Shown: positions 32,040 to 40,090 of the stretch, in pieces
Numbering within the stretch: position 1 is the first letter of the stretch
How the letters are laid out: every line of letters starts with the position of its first letter
Assembly: GCA_945915475.1 (NCBI GenBank)
Contig: CAMEFI010000022.1
Coordinates: forward strand, 1-52,634
Direction: 5' to 3'
DNA from: an uncultured Clostridium sp.
GTDB taxonomy: Bacteria > Bacillota > Clostridia > Lachnospirales > Lachnospiraceae
DNA: 52,634 nt
Program-made: the position numbers and the translations under genes
Notes under the pieces: generated by a model
The model's input: the letters and a program-made list of their open reading frames with translations, nothing else
Database searches by the model: none
What the model was told of the DNA's origin: nothing

Positions 32040-32133
32040 GTTCTTTCTCCTTCCATGTACCTCATAATTCTTGTTGCACAATAAATGCCAAACACCACAT
32101 ATTGTGTTCAAACGTCTGAAAAACATTTATCAT

Positions 32134-32150
32134 GTACTATATATTAGTAC
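32134..32150. promoter_or_regulatory. 17-bp palindrome upstream of the SSB-like gene
   Basis: GTACTA-TATAT-TAGTAC perfect inverted repeat about 95 nt before the start codon. Likely a repressor site over a promoter; binding factor unknown. Confidence 0.4.
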
Positions 32151-32193
32151 AGAAAGTCGATTTATAGAACGGGTATTTTTCTTCTAAAAAGGA

Positions 32194-32985
32194 CTAGTTT
32201 TGTCGGTATTTTGTATTTCTTTGTCGCATTGCTTCGTACATCAATACAGTTGCCGCAGTTGCGGCATTTAAAGACTCCACTTTTCCCATCATAGGAATCT
32301 GAATCTTGTATTTTGTCGTCGTCGAAAGGGCATCTGTTAATCCATTTCCTTCGTTACCAATGCAGAAAATTGTCGGTTTTACATAATCATAGTCGTAAAA
32401 GCTTGTTCCTTGTAAATGGGCACTGTAAGTACCAATATTTTCTTCTTTCATCCTTCCGACCCATTCTGTCATATTTTCGACATAACAAAACGGTACACGG
32501 AATATAGAACCCATGGTTGCACGCACCACCTTGGGATTATAGATATCCACCGTATCTTTGCTCATCACGATTCCGGTCACACCGGCCCCCTCCGCTGTCC
32601 TCACAATGGTTCCCAGATTGCCCGGATCCTGAAGATTCTCCAGGGCAAGGATGAGGGGTGGATTGCCTCCCCTGCCGGTACATACTTCCTCTAATGTATA
32701 CTGTTGTTGTTTGACTAAGCTGATGACACCCTGAGGTGTCTTTGTGTCCGAAACAGATTCCATGACATGCTCCGCCACCAACTCATAAGATATGTCTGTA
32801 AACAATTCCTCATTCTTCTGAAAGAAATTCTTAGTCACAAAGGTTTCCACATGAAGTTTCTTCGGTATTTCAGAAAACATTCGGATACCTTCTACCAGAA
32901 ATACACCCTGTTTTTTACGTTCTTTTGCACTCTTCATGCATTTTGTCAGTTTTTTAATTTTGCTGTTTGATGTACTGGTGATCAT
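32194..32985 (-). CDS. TrmH/SpoU-family RNA 2'-O-methyltransferase
   Basis: 263 aa from ATG at 32985 (M-I-T-S-T-S-N-S-K-I-K); the longer in-frame extension into dnaE is not used. An N-terminal substrate-binding domain (V-F-L-V-E-G-I-R) precedes the SPOUT knot: motif 1 D-P-G-N-L-G-T-I-V-R-T, motif 2 C-I-G-N-E-G-N-G-L, motif 3 I-P-M-M-G-K-V-E-S-L-N-A-A-T-A. It methylates ribose in rRNA or tRNA; the exact site is unknown. It begins 23 nt after dnaE. Confidence 0.93.
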   Translation of the reverse strand: MITSTSNSKIKKLTKCMKSAKERKKQGVFLVEGIRMFSEIPKKLHVETFVTKNFFQKNEELFTDISYELVAEHVMESVSDTKTPQGVISLVKQQQYTLEEVCTGRGGNPPLILALENLQDPGNLGTIVRTAEGAGVTGIVMSKDTVDIYNPKVVRATMGSIFRVPFCYVENMTEWVGRMKEENIGTYSAHLQGTSFYDYDYVKPTIFCIGNEGNGLTDALSTTTKYKIQIPMMGKVESLNAATAATVLMYEAMRQRNTKYRQN

Positions 32986-33008
32986 ACCATTACCAACCTT
33001 CTTTTTCT

Positions 33009-36000
33009 TTATCGTCCCGGCTCCCATTTTTCCTGATAGCATAATACCTTGCCATCCCCTAGCAACCGTTTTAATTCTTCTATCGCACCATCCTGCGCAT
33101 TCAGGAAAAATTGTCTGCCCAAATCTTTGCTCTGGTGCTCTTCTTTTAGGCACACAGTCACCGGACTATTGCCCGGATATTCATCAATAATGGCATAAAT
33201 GGCACTTTCTTTCTCCCTGAAATCAGCCTTATTCAGACACTGTACATAGACATGCTTCGGCACCTCGTCAAATGGTACCGCCCTCTCTAATAACAGTTTG
33301 CCCTCATCCTCACTGATGGATGCTCTTCCGTATACAAATATTTTGGAATCCATCTCTAATATCTGCCGATACTGCTCATATTTCTTTGGAAATACCACCA
33401 CTTCAATGGAACCTAACAGATCCTCTAAGGTTATAAATGCCATATTCTGATTGGTCTTTGTCATTTTCACCGTCTTTGCCGCAATCATGCCTCCAACGGT
33501 GTACAGAATCTGATCTTTTGCCACAGTTTCCCCTGTATCCGGATCCGGCAAAAAGTCATGGGTGGTGGCACTGATATTACAATCCATCAGTTCCCGGTAA
33601 TCTTCTAACGGATGTCCACTGACATACACCCCTAACACTTCCTTCTCGTAAGCTAACATTTCTTCTTTTTCATACTCTGGTACATCGGGATATCTGACAT
33701 CAAAATCCTTTCTCTCTTCCTCTCCAAGGAAGTCCATTAGAGACATCTGTCCCGTCATAGCGCTCTTCTTCTCCTGATTCACCTGGTCAATCAGTTGTAC
33801 ATAGATCATCATCATCTGTCGACGGTTTGCCGGGAAACAGTCAAGAGCACCGGATTTGATAAAACTTTCAATGGTTCTCTTATTCACTTCTTTGTTCGAT
33901 AGCCGGCTGATAAAATCTTTCAGATCTCTGTATTTTCCATGAGTTTCTCTCTCATCCACAATGGCATCAATCACAGGTCGTCCCACACTTTTAAGTGCAG
34001 AAAGTCCGTATCGGATTGCATGCTCTGATACCGAAAACTCACTGTATCCTTCGTTGATATCCGGTGGAAGAATCTGAATTCCTAACTTTCTACAATGTGC
34101 AATATATTCCGAAACTTTGTCCGTCCGGTCCAGCACAGATGTGATCAGGGCCGCCATGAATTCTTCCGGATAATGACATTTCAAGTATGCTGTCTGGTAC
34201 GCCACCACTGCATAGGCAGCAGCATGGGACTTATTAAAGGCATACTTTGCAAAATCTATCATTTCGTCAAATATCTTATTGGCAGTCTTCTCGTCAATGC
34301 CACGGCTGATACATCCGGGAACATGTTCTTCCTCATTCCCGTATACAAAGTTCTGACGTTCCCGCTGCATCACATCGCCCTTTTTCTTGGACATGGCACG
34401 TCGAACGAGATCACTTCGTCCCAGGGTATATCCTGCAAGCTCCATTACAATCTGCATAACCTGCTCCTGGTATACAATACAACCATAGGTAGGCGATAAA
34501 ATCTTTTCCAATTGAGGACAATCATAAGTAATACTTTCCGGATGCTCTTTTCCTTTAATATAAAGCGGAATAAAATCCATGGGACCCGGTCGGTATAAGG
34601 AGATACCTGCTATGATATCTTCAATATTCCGCGGCTTCAGTTCCTTCATAAAACTCTTCATGCCATTACTTTCTAACTGAAAAATGCCATCGGTCTGCCC
34701 GGTACACAACAGATCATATACCTCTGGGTCCTCCATATTCAGATGGTCGATATCAATGTCGATTCCTCTGCTTTTTCTTACATTTCTCACCGCATCCTGA
34801 ATAACAGTAAGCGTTCTAAGACCAAGGAAGTCCATCTTTAACAGGCCCAACTCTTCAATTGTCGTCATGGTGAACTGCGTCGTTATGGCATCCTCGGAAC
34901 CTCTGGAAAGCGGTACAAATTCATCGATGGCTCTCTGACCGATTACCACACCTGCCGCATGCATGGAGGCATGTCTTGGAAGTCCTTCTAACTTCTGTGA
35001 CATATCCAGCAGATAGCGCACATCCGACTCTTCCTCATAGGCTTTTTTCAAGTCTGCAGAGATACCTAATGACTCCTTAATCGTAGGATTATGCCCATTC
35101 TGCCCCATCGGGATCATTTTTGCAATCCGATCCACTGCAGCATACGGCATATCCAATGCACGTCCCACATCCCGGATTACCATACGGGCTGCCATTGTTC
35201 CAAAGGTTACGATCTGAACTACCTTTTCTTTCCCGTATTTCTGTACTACATAATCAATGACTTCCTGCCGTCTCTCATAACAGAAATCCACGTCAATATC
35301 CGGCATAGTGACACGTTCCGGATTCAAAAAACGTTCAAAGAGCAGATTAAAACGGATTGGATCAATATTCGTGATTTCTAAACAGTAGCTGACAATGGAG
35401 CCGGCTGCAGAACCACGTCCCGGTCCCACTGCAATTCCATGATCTTTTGCATATTTAATAAAATCCCATACAATCAGAAAATAATCCACATAGCCCATCT
35501 TTTCAATGGTAGATAATTCATAATCCAGGCGTTCCTGCAACTCATCTGTCACGGGATTATATCGTCTATGCAGTCCCTCTTCACACAAAGCCTGCAAATA
35601 GCTATAAGAAGTAAATCCCTCCGGCACCTCGTATTTTGGCACCTTCTGTTCCCCGAATACAATCTCTACATTACAGCGCTCCGCAATCTTTGCTGTATTC
35701 TCCAAAGCCTGCTTTGCATAGGGAAATAACAATTCCATTTCTTCCGGAGATTTGAGATAATACTGCCCCCCATCATAACGCATGCGATCGGTATCCGAAA
35801 CTTTCTTTCCCGTCTGGATACAAAGCAGAATATCATGAGCCTCTGCATCCTCTTTTCTGACATAATGGATATCATTTGTTGCCACAAGAGGGATTCCGGT
35901 TTCCTGAGATAATCTCATAAGGCCCTGGTTCACCATCTGCTGGTCATCAATCCCATGATCCTGTAACTCCAAATAATAATTATTCTCTCCAAATATAGCA

Positions 36001-36488
36001 AGATGTTCCAAAGCCGCCTTCTTCGCTTCCTCATAAAATCCCTGTCGCAGACAAGTTGCCACCTCGCCTGCCAGACACGCAGAAAGCGCAATGATTCCTT
36101 CATGAAATTCTTCCAGCACTTCCCGGTCTACACGAGGTTTATAATAATACCCTTCTGTAAATCCACGGGATACAATCTTCATTAGATTGTGATATCCGGT
36201 ATCATTCTCAGCTAATAACACCAGATGATAATAACGGTTCTCATTTTTACCGGCTTCCTTGTCAAATCTAGAACCCGGAGCCACATAGACCTCACAGCCG
36301 ATAATCGGCTTAATTCCTTCTTTTTTTGCGGCCTTATAGAAATCAATCACACCATACATCACACCATGATCCGTGATTGCAATACTATCCATTCCTAATT
36401 CCTTCGTCTGGTGAATCAGATCCGGAATCTTAGACGCCCCATCTAACAAACTATATTCTGTATGCACATGTAAATGTGTAAAACTCAT
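33009..36488 (-). CDS. dnaE: DNA polymerase III alpha subunit
   Basis: 1159 aa, the DnaE1-type length. N-terminal PHP domain (L-H-V-H-T-E-Y-S-L-L-D-G; I-T-D-H-G-V-M-Y-G), polymerase core with P-D-I-D-V-D-F-C-Y-E and G-P-G-R-G-S-A-A-G-S, H-A-S-M-H-A-A-G, then helix-hairpin-helix and C-terminal OB fold (I-L-Y-T-V-G-G-M-I-A-A-K). The stop of the DUF5662 gene overlaps its start (ATGA), so the two are cotranslated. Confidence 0.97.
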   Translation of the reverse strand: MSFTHLHVHTEYSLLDGASKIPDLIHQTKELGMDSIAITDHGVMYGVIDFYKAAKKEGIKPIIGCEVYVAPGSRFDKEAGKNENRYYHLVLLAENDTGYHNLMKIVSRGFTEGYYYKPRVDREVLEEFHEGIIALSACLAGEVATCLRQGFYEEAKKAALEHLAIFGENNYYLELQDHGIDDQQMVNQGLMRLSQETGIPLVATNDIHYVRKEDAEAHDILLCIQTGKKVSDTDRMRYDGGQYYLKSPEEMELLFPYAKQALENTAKIAERCNVEIVFGEQKVPKYEVPEGFTSYSYLQALCEEGLHRRYNPVTDELQERLDYELSTIEKMGYVDYFLIVWDFIKYAKDHGIAVGPGRGSAAGSIVSYCLEITNIDPIRFNLLFERFLNPERVTMPDIDVDFCYERRQEVIDYVVQKYGKEKVVQIVTFGTMAARMVIRDVGRALDMPYAAVDRIAKMIPMGQNGHNPTIKESLGISADLKKAYEEESDVRYLLDMSQKLEGLPRHASMHAAGVVIGQRAIDEFVPLSRGSEDAITTQFTMTTIEELGLLKMDFLGLRTLTVIQDAVRNVRKSRGIDIDIDHLNMEDPEVYDLLCTGQTDGIFQLESNGMKSFMKELKPRNIEDIIAGISLYRPGPMDFIPLYIKGKEHPESITYDCPQLEKILSPTYGCIVYQEQVMQIVMELAGYTLGRSDLVRRAMSKKKGDVMQRERQNFVYGNEEEHVPGCISRGIDEKTANKIFDEMIDFAKYAFNKSHAAAYAVVAYQTAYLKCHYPEEFMAALITSVLDRTDKVSEYIAHCRKLGIQILPPDINEGYSEFSVSEHAIRYGLSALKSVGRPVIDAIVDERETHGKYRDLKDFISRLSNKEVNKRTIESFIKSGALDCFPANRRQMMMIYVQLIDQVNQEKKSAMTGQMSLMDFLGEEERKDFDVRYPDVPEYEKEEMLAYEKEVLGVYVSGHPLEDYRELMDCNISATTHDFLPDPDTGETVAKDQILYTVGGMIAAKTVKMTKTNQNMAFITLEDLLGSIEVVVFPKKYEQYRQILEMDSKIFVYGRASISEDEGKLLLERAVPFDEVPKHVYVQCLNKADFREKESAIYAIIDEYPGNSPVTVCLKEEHQSKDLGRQFFLNAQDGAIEELKRLLGDGKVLCYQEKWEPGR

Positions 36489-37039
36489 ATCTTCTCTCTC
36501 CTGACTTCTTTCGTCAATATCTCCCGTCTTATATAGTCAAAGGTCGTCTCTTCCCCTTGTTCCGCTAACATGGTAAGAAGCTTCTCTAACAGTGCCGCTG
36601 ATTCCGGGTGCAACAATGTCTTAGACTTCCCCTTATTATAATAATCGAGAGGCATCCGATCCGTATAGGTGCCCGGGTTATAATTCTTGCTTGCAGCAAT
36701 CCGGTCACAAAACATCTCCACTACATATTTCACCGGCATCTTCATCCCTGTAATTCCACCATTTACCAGATCATAATCCAGCCAGTACTCCAGATGATGC
36801 CTGTTGCGACCCTTATGATGCAGCCATGCCGAGGTATATCCCTTATCCTCCCTCTCTGCATTGTTGGGACTGCGATTACCCTGATAATATTTCACCCCTA
36901 CCATGAATTCCGTGGGACTATACTTAGACAAGTCGTGCAATAATCCCTGTTTGTACATTCCGAGACGGAAACAGTTACACATGACAAGCCATTTATGATG
37001 ATTGATTGTTTTTAAATGCTTCCACCAGTTGGTATTCAT
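36485..37039 (-). CDS. DUF5662 family protein
   Basis: 184 aa from ATG at 37039, after AAGGAGG. Histidine-rich: W-W-K-H-L-K-T-I-N-H-H-K-W, L-H-D-L-S-K-Y, W-L-H-H-K-G-R-N-R-H-H-L-E-Y-W. The pattern H...H-D...H-H suggests an HD-like metal hydrolase fold, but that is inference; the family has no assigned function. The longer in-frame start (37126) lies inside a DNA repeat and is not used. Four bases of overlap join it to dnaE. Confidence 0.8.
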   Translation of the reverse strand: MNTNWWKHLKTINHHKWLVMCNCFRLGMYKQGLLHDLSKYSPTEFMVGVKYYQGNRSPNNAEREDKGYTSAWLHHKGRNRHHLEYWLDYDLVNGGITGMKMPVKYVVEMFCDRIAASKNYNPGTYTDRMPLDYYNKGKSKTLLHPESAALLEKLLTMLAEQGEETTFDYIRREILTKEVRREKI

Positions 37040-37063
37040 GCGGTTTGCTCCTCCTTTTTTTCC

Positions 37064-37136
37064 TTTCCCGAAGCCGGACACGCTCGATAACTCCTTGCCC
37101 GGCTTTCTTTTCCCGAAGCCGGACACGCTCGATAAC
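37064..37136. repeat. Two identical 28-bp direct repeats, 45-bp period
   Basis: TTTCCCGAAGCC... at 37064-37091 recurs exactly at 37109-37136, just before the ribosome binding site of the DUF5662 gene. The repeats are GC-rich compared with the surroundings and contain CCGAAGCCGG, able to form small hairpins. Confidence 0.85.
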
Positions 37137-37155
37137 CTCCGGTTCTCTCGCTTCT

Positions 37156-37231
37156 GGGCTCTCGCCCAATAGAAACAGGTTCAGATAGTCCTCTGCAAGC
37201 TAGCTTACTCGGACTATCTGTACCTGTTTCT
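37156..37231. repeat. Long nested hairpin element with GNRA-type stem
   Basis: Arms of 21 nt (37171-37191 and 37211-37231, one mismatch) enclose a 19-nt loop that itself contains the palindrome AAGCTAGCTT. Next to it the reverse strand can fold GGGC-GAGA-GCCC (37156-37167), a GNRA tetraloop hairpin. No T-run follows, so it is not a simple terminator of the upstream ATPase gene. Confidence 0.7.
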
Positions 37232-37247
37232 GCCCGGCTTCGTGCTT

Positions 37248-38540
37248 TCAAAAGTTCCAAAGTCCATAGAGTGGTATATTGAGTATTCCTTTGGAGAATC
37301 CCAGTTCGTCCAAAGAAATCCGGATTGCCATATGATTCTTATACTTAGCATTGAATACCTTCATACTTTGTGCTTTCCGATGAATACGTGACTGTACATC
37401 CACAGGCACCACCTCACCATCATCTTCAAATACAAAATCAACTCTTGCCGTTGCTCCGGAAATCCAGAAATATAAATTATCCACTGTATGATTCATCGTT
37501 AACTCGGATAACACCATCTGTTCTAACAGGGCTCCATTTACATCCTCCATAGGTTCCTTTGCAGACATCACCTGCTGATATCCCACTCCACACATCACAC
37601 GGAGCAGGCCATGATCCAAATGGTACAACTCAAAGGATTTCTCATCGATCTGCAATGCAAGGGGAGCAATTCCATCTTTAATCCGGTTCACTTTACGGAC
37701 AAGACCGGTATCCACAAGCCAGTTCACAGATTTCTCGTACTCCCTTGCTCTTGCCTTCTCATCCACATACTGATACATAAACTTACGATTATCTTTTTCC
37801 ATCTGTGCCGGAATACTATTCCATATGCGCTCAACTTTCAAAGCATAAGCTTTTGGTACTTCCCGGTCAATATATTCTTTTGTCCGGATCAAAAGTGCTT
37901 TCAGTATGGCATCCACCCGGTTCAAATCCTTATTCTTCACATAATCCTGTACCACAATCGGCATTCCACCTACAATATAGAACAATTTTAGATATTCTGT
38001 AATCTCTTCGATCACATCCAAAGCCACAGGCTCAAGTTTCTGATTCTCAATATGCCTGCACAGATCCTGTGCCTTATTGGCATTTAGAAACTCTTCAAAT
38101 GTCATCGGATATAACGTTAACTGATGCCATTCATCCTGAAACTCTGCTTCATGAACAATTTTTCCAACATTAGAACAAATGATACAAACAGGAAGCTCCG
38201 GTCTCTGTCGTTTCATACTCATAATAGCCTCAATGGCTTTGGGATACTGCTGTGCCTCATCAAACACAAACATTGTATTCTCTTCCTCGTAATGTTGGCT
38301 GCAAAACATGGATAATGCACCGATTAATTTGTCCGCTTTTACCTTATTTCCCTGTTTGAACAGAAACTGTGCTTCCTCATCCTTTTCCAGATTCACATAA
38401 ACTAAATGTTTGAAAAAGCCCTGTCCAAAATCAATCATAGTCCAGGTCTTACCTACACCCTTTGCTCCTTTTAACACAAGCACCTTGTCCTGCGCCTTCT
38501 CATACCACTCTACCAAGTCATTCATAATAATCCGGTACAT
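37248..38540 (-). CDS. AAA ATPase with DUF4143
   Basis: 430 aa. Walker A G-A-K-G-V-G-K-T near residue 24, Walker B-like M-F-V-F-D-E-A-Q-Q, and the F-E-E-F-L-N-A lid typical of the AAA_14/DUF4143 group. The C-terminal half (from about 200) has the DUF4143 pattern ending with V-D-F-V-F-E-D-D-G-E-V-V-P-V-D-V-Q, a nuclease-like E-x-x. Such genes are very common and often multi-copy in gut Clostridia and Bacteroides, with no settled function. Confidence 0.9.
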   Translation of the reverse strand: MYRIIMNDLVEWYEKAQDKVLVLKGAKGVGKTWTMIDFGQGFFKHLVYVNLEKDEEAQFLFKQGNKVKADKLIGALSMFCSQHYEEENTMFVFDEAQQYPKAIEAIMSMKRQRPELPVCIICSNVGKIVHEAEFQDEWHQLTLYPMTFEEFLNANKAQDLCRHIENQKLEPVALDVIEEITEYLKLFYIVGGMPIVVQDYVKNKDLNRVDAILKALLIRTKEYIDREVPKAYALKVERIWNSIPAQMEKDNRKFMYQYVDEKARAREYEKSVNWLVDTGLVRKVNRIKDGIAPLALQIDEKSFELYHLDHGLLRVMCGVGYQQVMSAKEPMEDVNGALLEQMVLSELTMNHTVDNLYFWISGATARVDFVFEDDGEVVPVDVQSRIHRKAQSMKVFNAKYKNHMAIRISLDELGFSKGILNIPLYGLWNF

Positions 38541-38571
38541 ACCAAGCCCTCCTGTTATTCTTATTGCCTGC

Positions 38572-40023
38572 TTACAACCACGCCTTTTTCAGCCGCTCTA
38601 CTCCATCCACAATCTCTTCATCCTTCAATCTTGCAAAACCGATTAATATTGTTGGAATCCGTTCCTTTTCCTCAATATAATAATCTGCTAACGCATAAAC
38701 CTTCACCTGTTTTGCTGCCGCTTTTTTCACAAGTTTTCTTTCTATCTCAGCCGCCCGGTCTGTCTTATCTCCAAACGCTAGTAACAAATGCAATCCTGCA
38801 CTTTCCCCTTCGATTCTGGCAGAAAAACCTGCACTTTTCAATTCCTGTAAGAGTTTTTCGTGTTTTAACCGGTAAATCTTACGCATCCGGTTCAAATGCC
38901 GCTCAAAATATCCCTGCAGGAAGAACTGACTGATTACACGCTGATCAATTCGGGAGACAGTTGAGAAATAGAAACCTGCCCGTTTTGAATATATCTCCAT
39001 ACACTCTTCCGGTAGTACCATATAGCTTAACCGAATCGCCGGTGCTATCACTTTCGATAAAGTCCCCACATAAATCACCTTACCAAAAGGATCCTGGCTT
39101 TGTAATGCCGGTATAGGCTTACCCGAATAACGGAATTCACTATCATAATCGTCCTCTATAATATATCGGTCTTTTTCTGCTGCTGCCCAAGCTAATAATT
39201 GCCGTTTCCGGTTTGCCGACATAACCGTTCCAAGTGGAAACTGATGAGATGGTGTCACGTACGCAATATTCGCGTTGGTATCCTTTAAGGCATCCATGCT
39301 CATTCCCTGGTCATCTACCGCAACCGGCACTATTTCATATCCAACACTGTCAAAGATAGTATAAGCCTGTGTATACGTGGGATTCTCCATAGCAATCACT
39401 TTGCCTTCTCCCATAATCCGGCTTAACAGAAGTAACATATAATCACTTCCTGCGCCAATCACAATCTGAGACACATCACACTGTACCCCTCTTGCCTGGT
39501 GAAGATATGTCTGAACAGCCTGCCGAAGTTCCAAATCCCCCTGATGATCTCCTGCTAAAAACAATTCCTTGTTATCGTCTATCAGACATTCTTTCATAAG
39601 TTTGCGCCATTTACTGTAGGGAAAATAATCCATATCCACTCCACTTAAGGAAAAATCCACCGCATAAGTCTGTTTTTTTTCTCCGAAACTGTCCAAAGCA
39701 CTCTGCTTACTCTGTCTAGACACTGTATTATGATAATCATACCTTCCATCTGTCATATGCCAGCCATCATCATACAGATTCTCCAATGCACATACATAAT
39801 ATCCTTTTTTCGGGACCGATTCGATATATCCCTCCGAAAGAAGCTGTCCATATGCCATATCAATCGTATTCCGGCTAACCTCCAGGTAATTAGCCAGTCC
39901 TCTCCCTGATGGCAGCTTCGTTCCACAGGCGATATTCCCGTTACGGATCTCCTCTCGTAAGTATATATATATTTGCTCATATATTGGCACTTTACTCGCC
40001 GTATCTATCAATACCGTAATCAT
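38572..40023 (-). CDS. MocR/PdxR-family regulator (GntR HTH plus aminotransferase-like domain)
   Basis: 483 aa. N-terminal GntR-type winged helix (L-A-N-Y-L-E-V-S-R-N-T-I-D-M-A-Y-G-Q-L), then a fold-I aminotransferase domain with the PLP lysine in Y-V-G-T-L-S-K-V-I-A-P and E-D-D-Y-D-S-E-F-R-Y. Such proteins sense PLP or an amine and control vitamin B6 or related genes. No pdxST or transporter lies next to it, so the target is not evident. Confidence 0.93.
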   Translation of the reverse strand: MITVLIDTASKVPIYEQIYIYLREEIRNGNIACGTKLPSGRGLANYLEVSRNTIDMAYGQLLSEGYIESVPKKGYYVCALENLYDDGWHMTDGRYDYHNTVSRQSKQSALDSFGEKKQTYAVDFSLSGVDMDYFPYSKWRKLMKECLIDDNKELFLAGDHQGDLELRQAVQTYLHQARGVQCDVSQIVIGAGSDYMLLLLSRIMGEGKVIAMENPTYTQAYTIFDSVGYEIVPVAVDDQGMSMDALKDTNANIAYVTPSHQFPLGTVMSANRKRQLLAWAAAEKDRYIIEDDYDSEFRYSGKPIPALQSQDPFGKVIYVGTLSKVIAPAIRLSYMVLPEECMEIYSKRAGFYFSTVSRIDQRVISQFFLQGYFERHLNRMRKIYRLKHEKLLQELKSAGFSARIEGESAGLHLLLAFGDKTDRAAEIERKLVKKAAAKQVKVYALADYYIEEKERIPTILIGFARLKDEEIVDGVERLKKAWL

Positions 40024-40040
40024 CCTTCACCCTGCCAAAG

Positions 40041-40070
40041 AAAGAGGGGCACACAATCATACCCCTCTTT
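40041..40070 (-). terminator. Hairpin after the Sel1/TPR gene
   Basis: AAAGAGGGG (40041-40049) against CCCCTCTTT (40062-40070), 12-nt loop; the reverse-strand tail CTTTGG is short on T. Confidence 0.55.
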
Positions 40071-40090
40071 CACTCCTCACCATATCTATC

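Noticed and set aside
32986-33153. Extended N-terminus of the TrmH gene
   Set aside because: It would overlap dnaE by 145 bp and reads M-P-K-R-R-A..., unlike the family; the ATG at 32985 fits.
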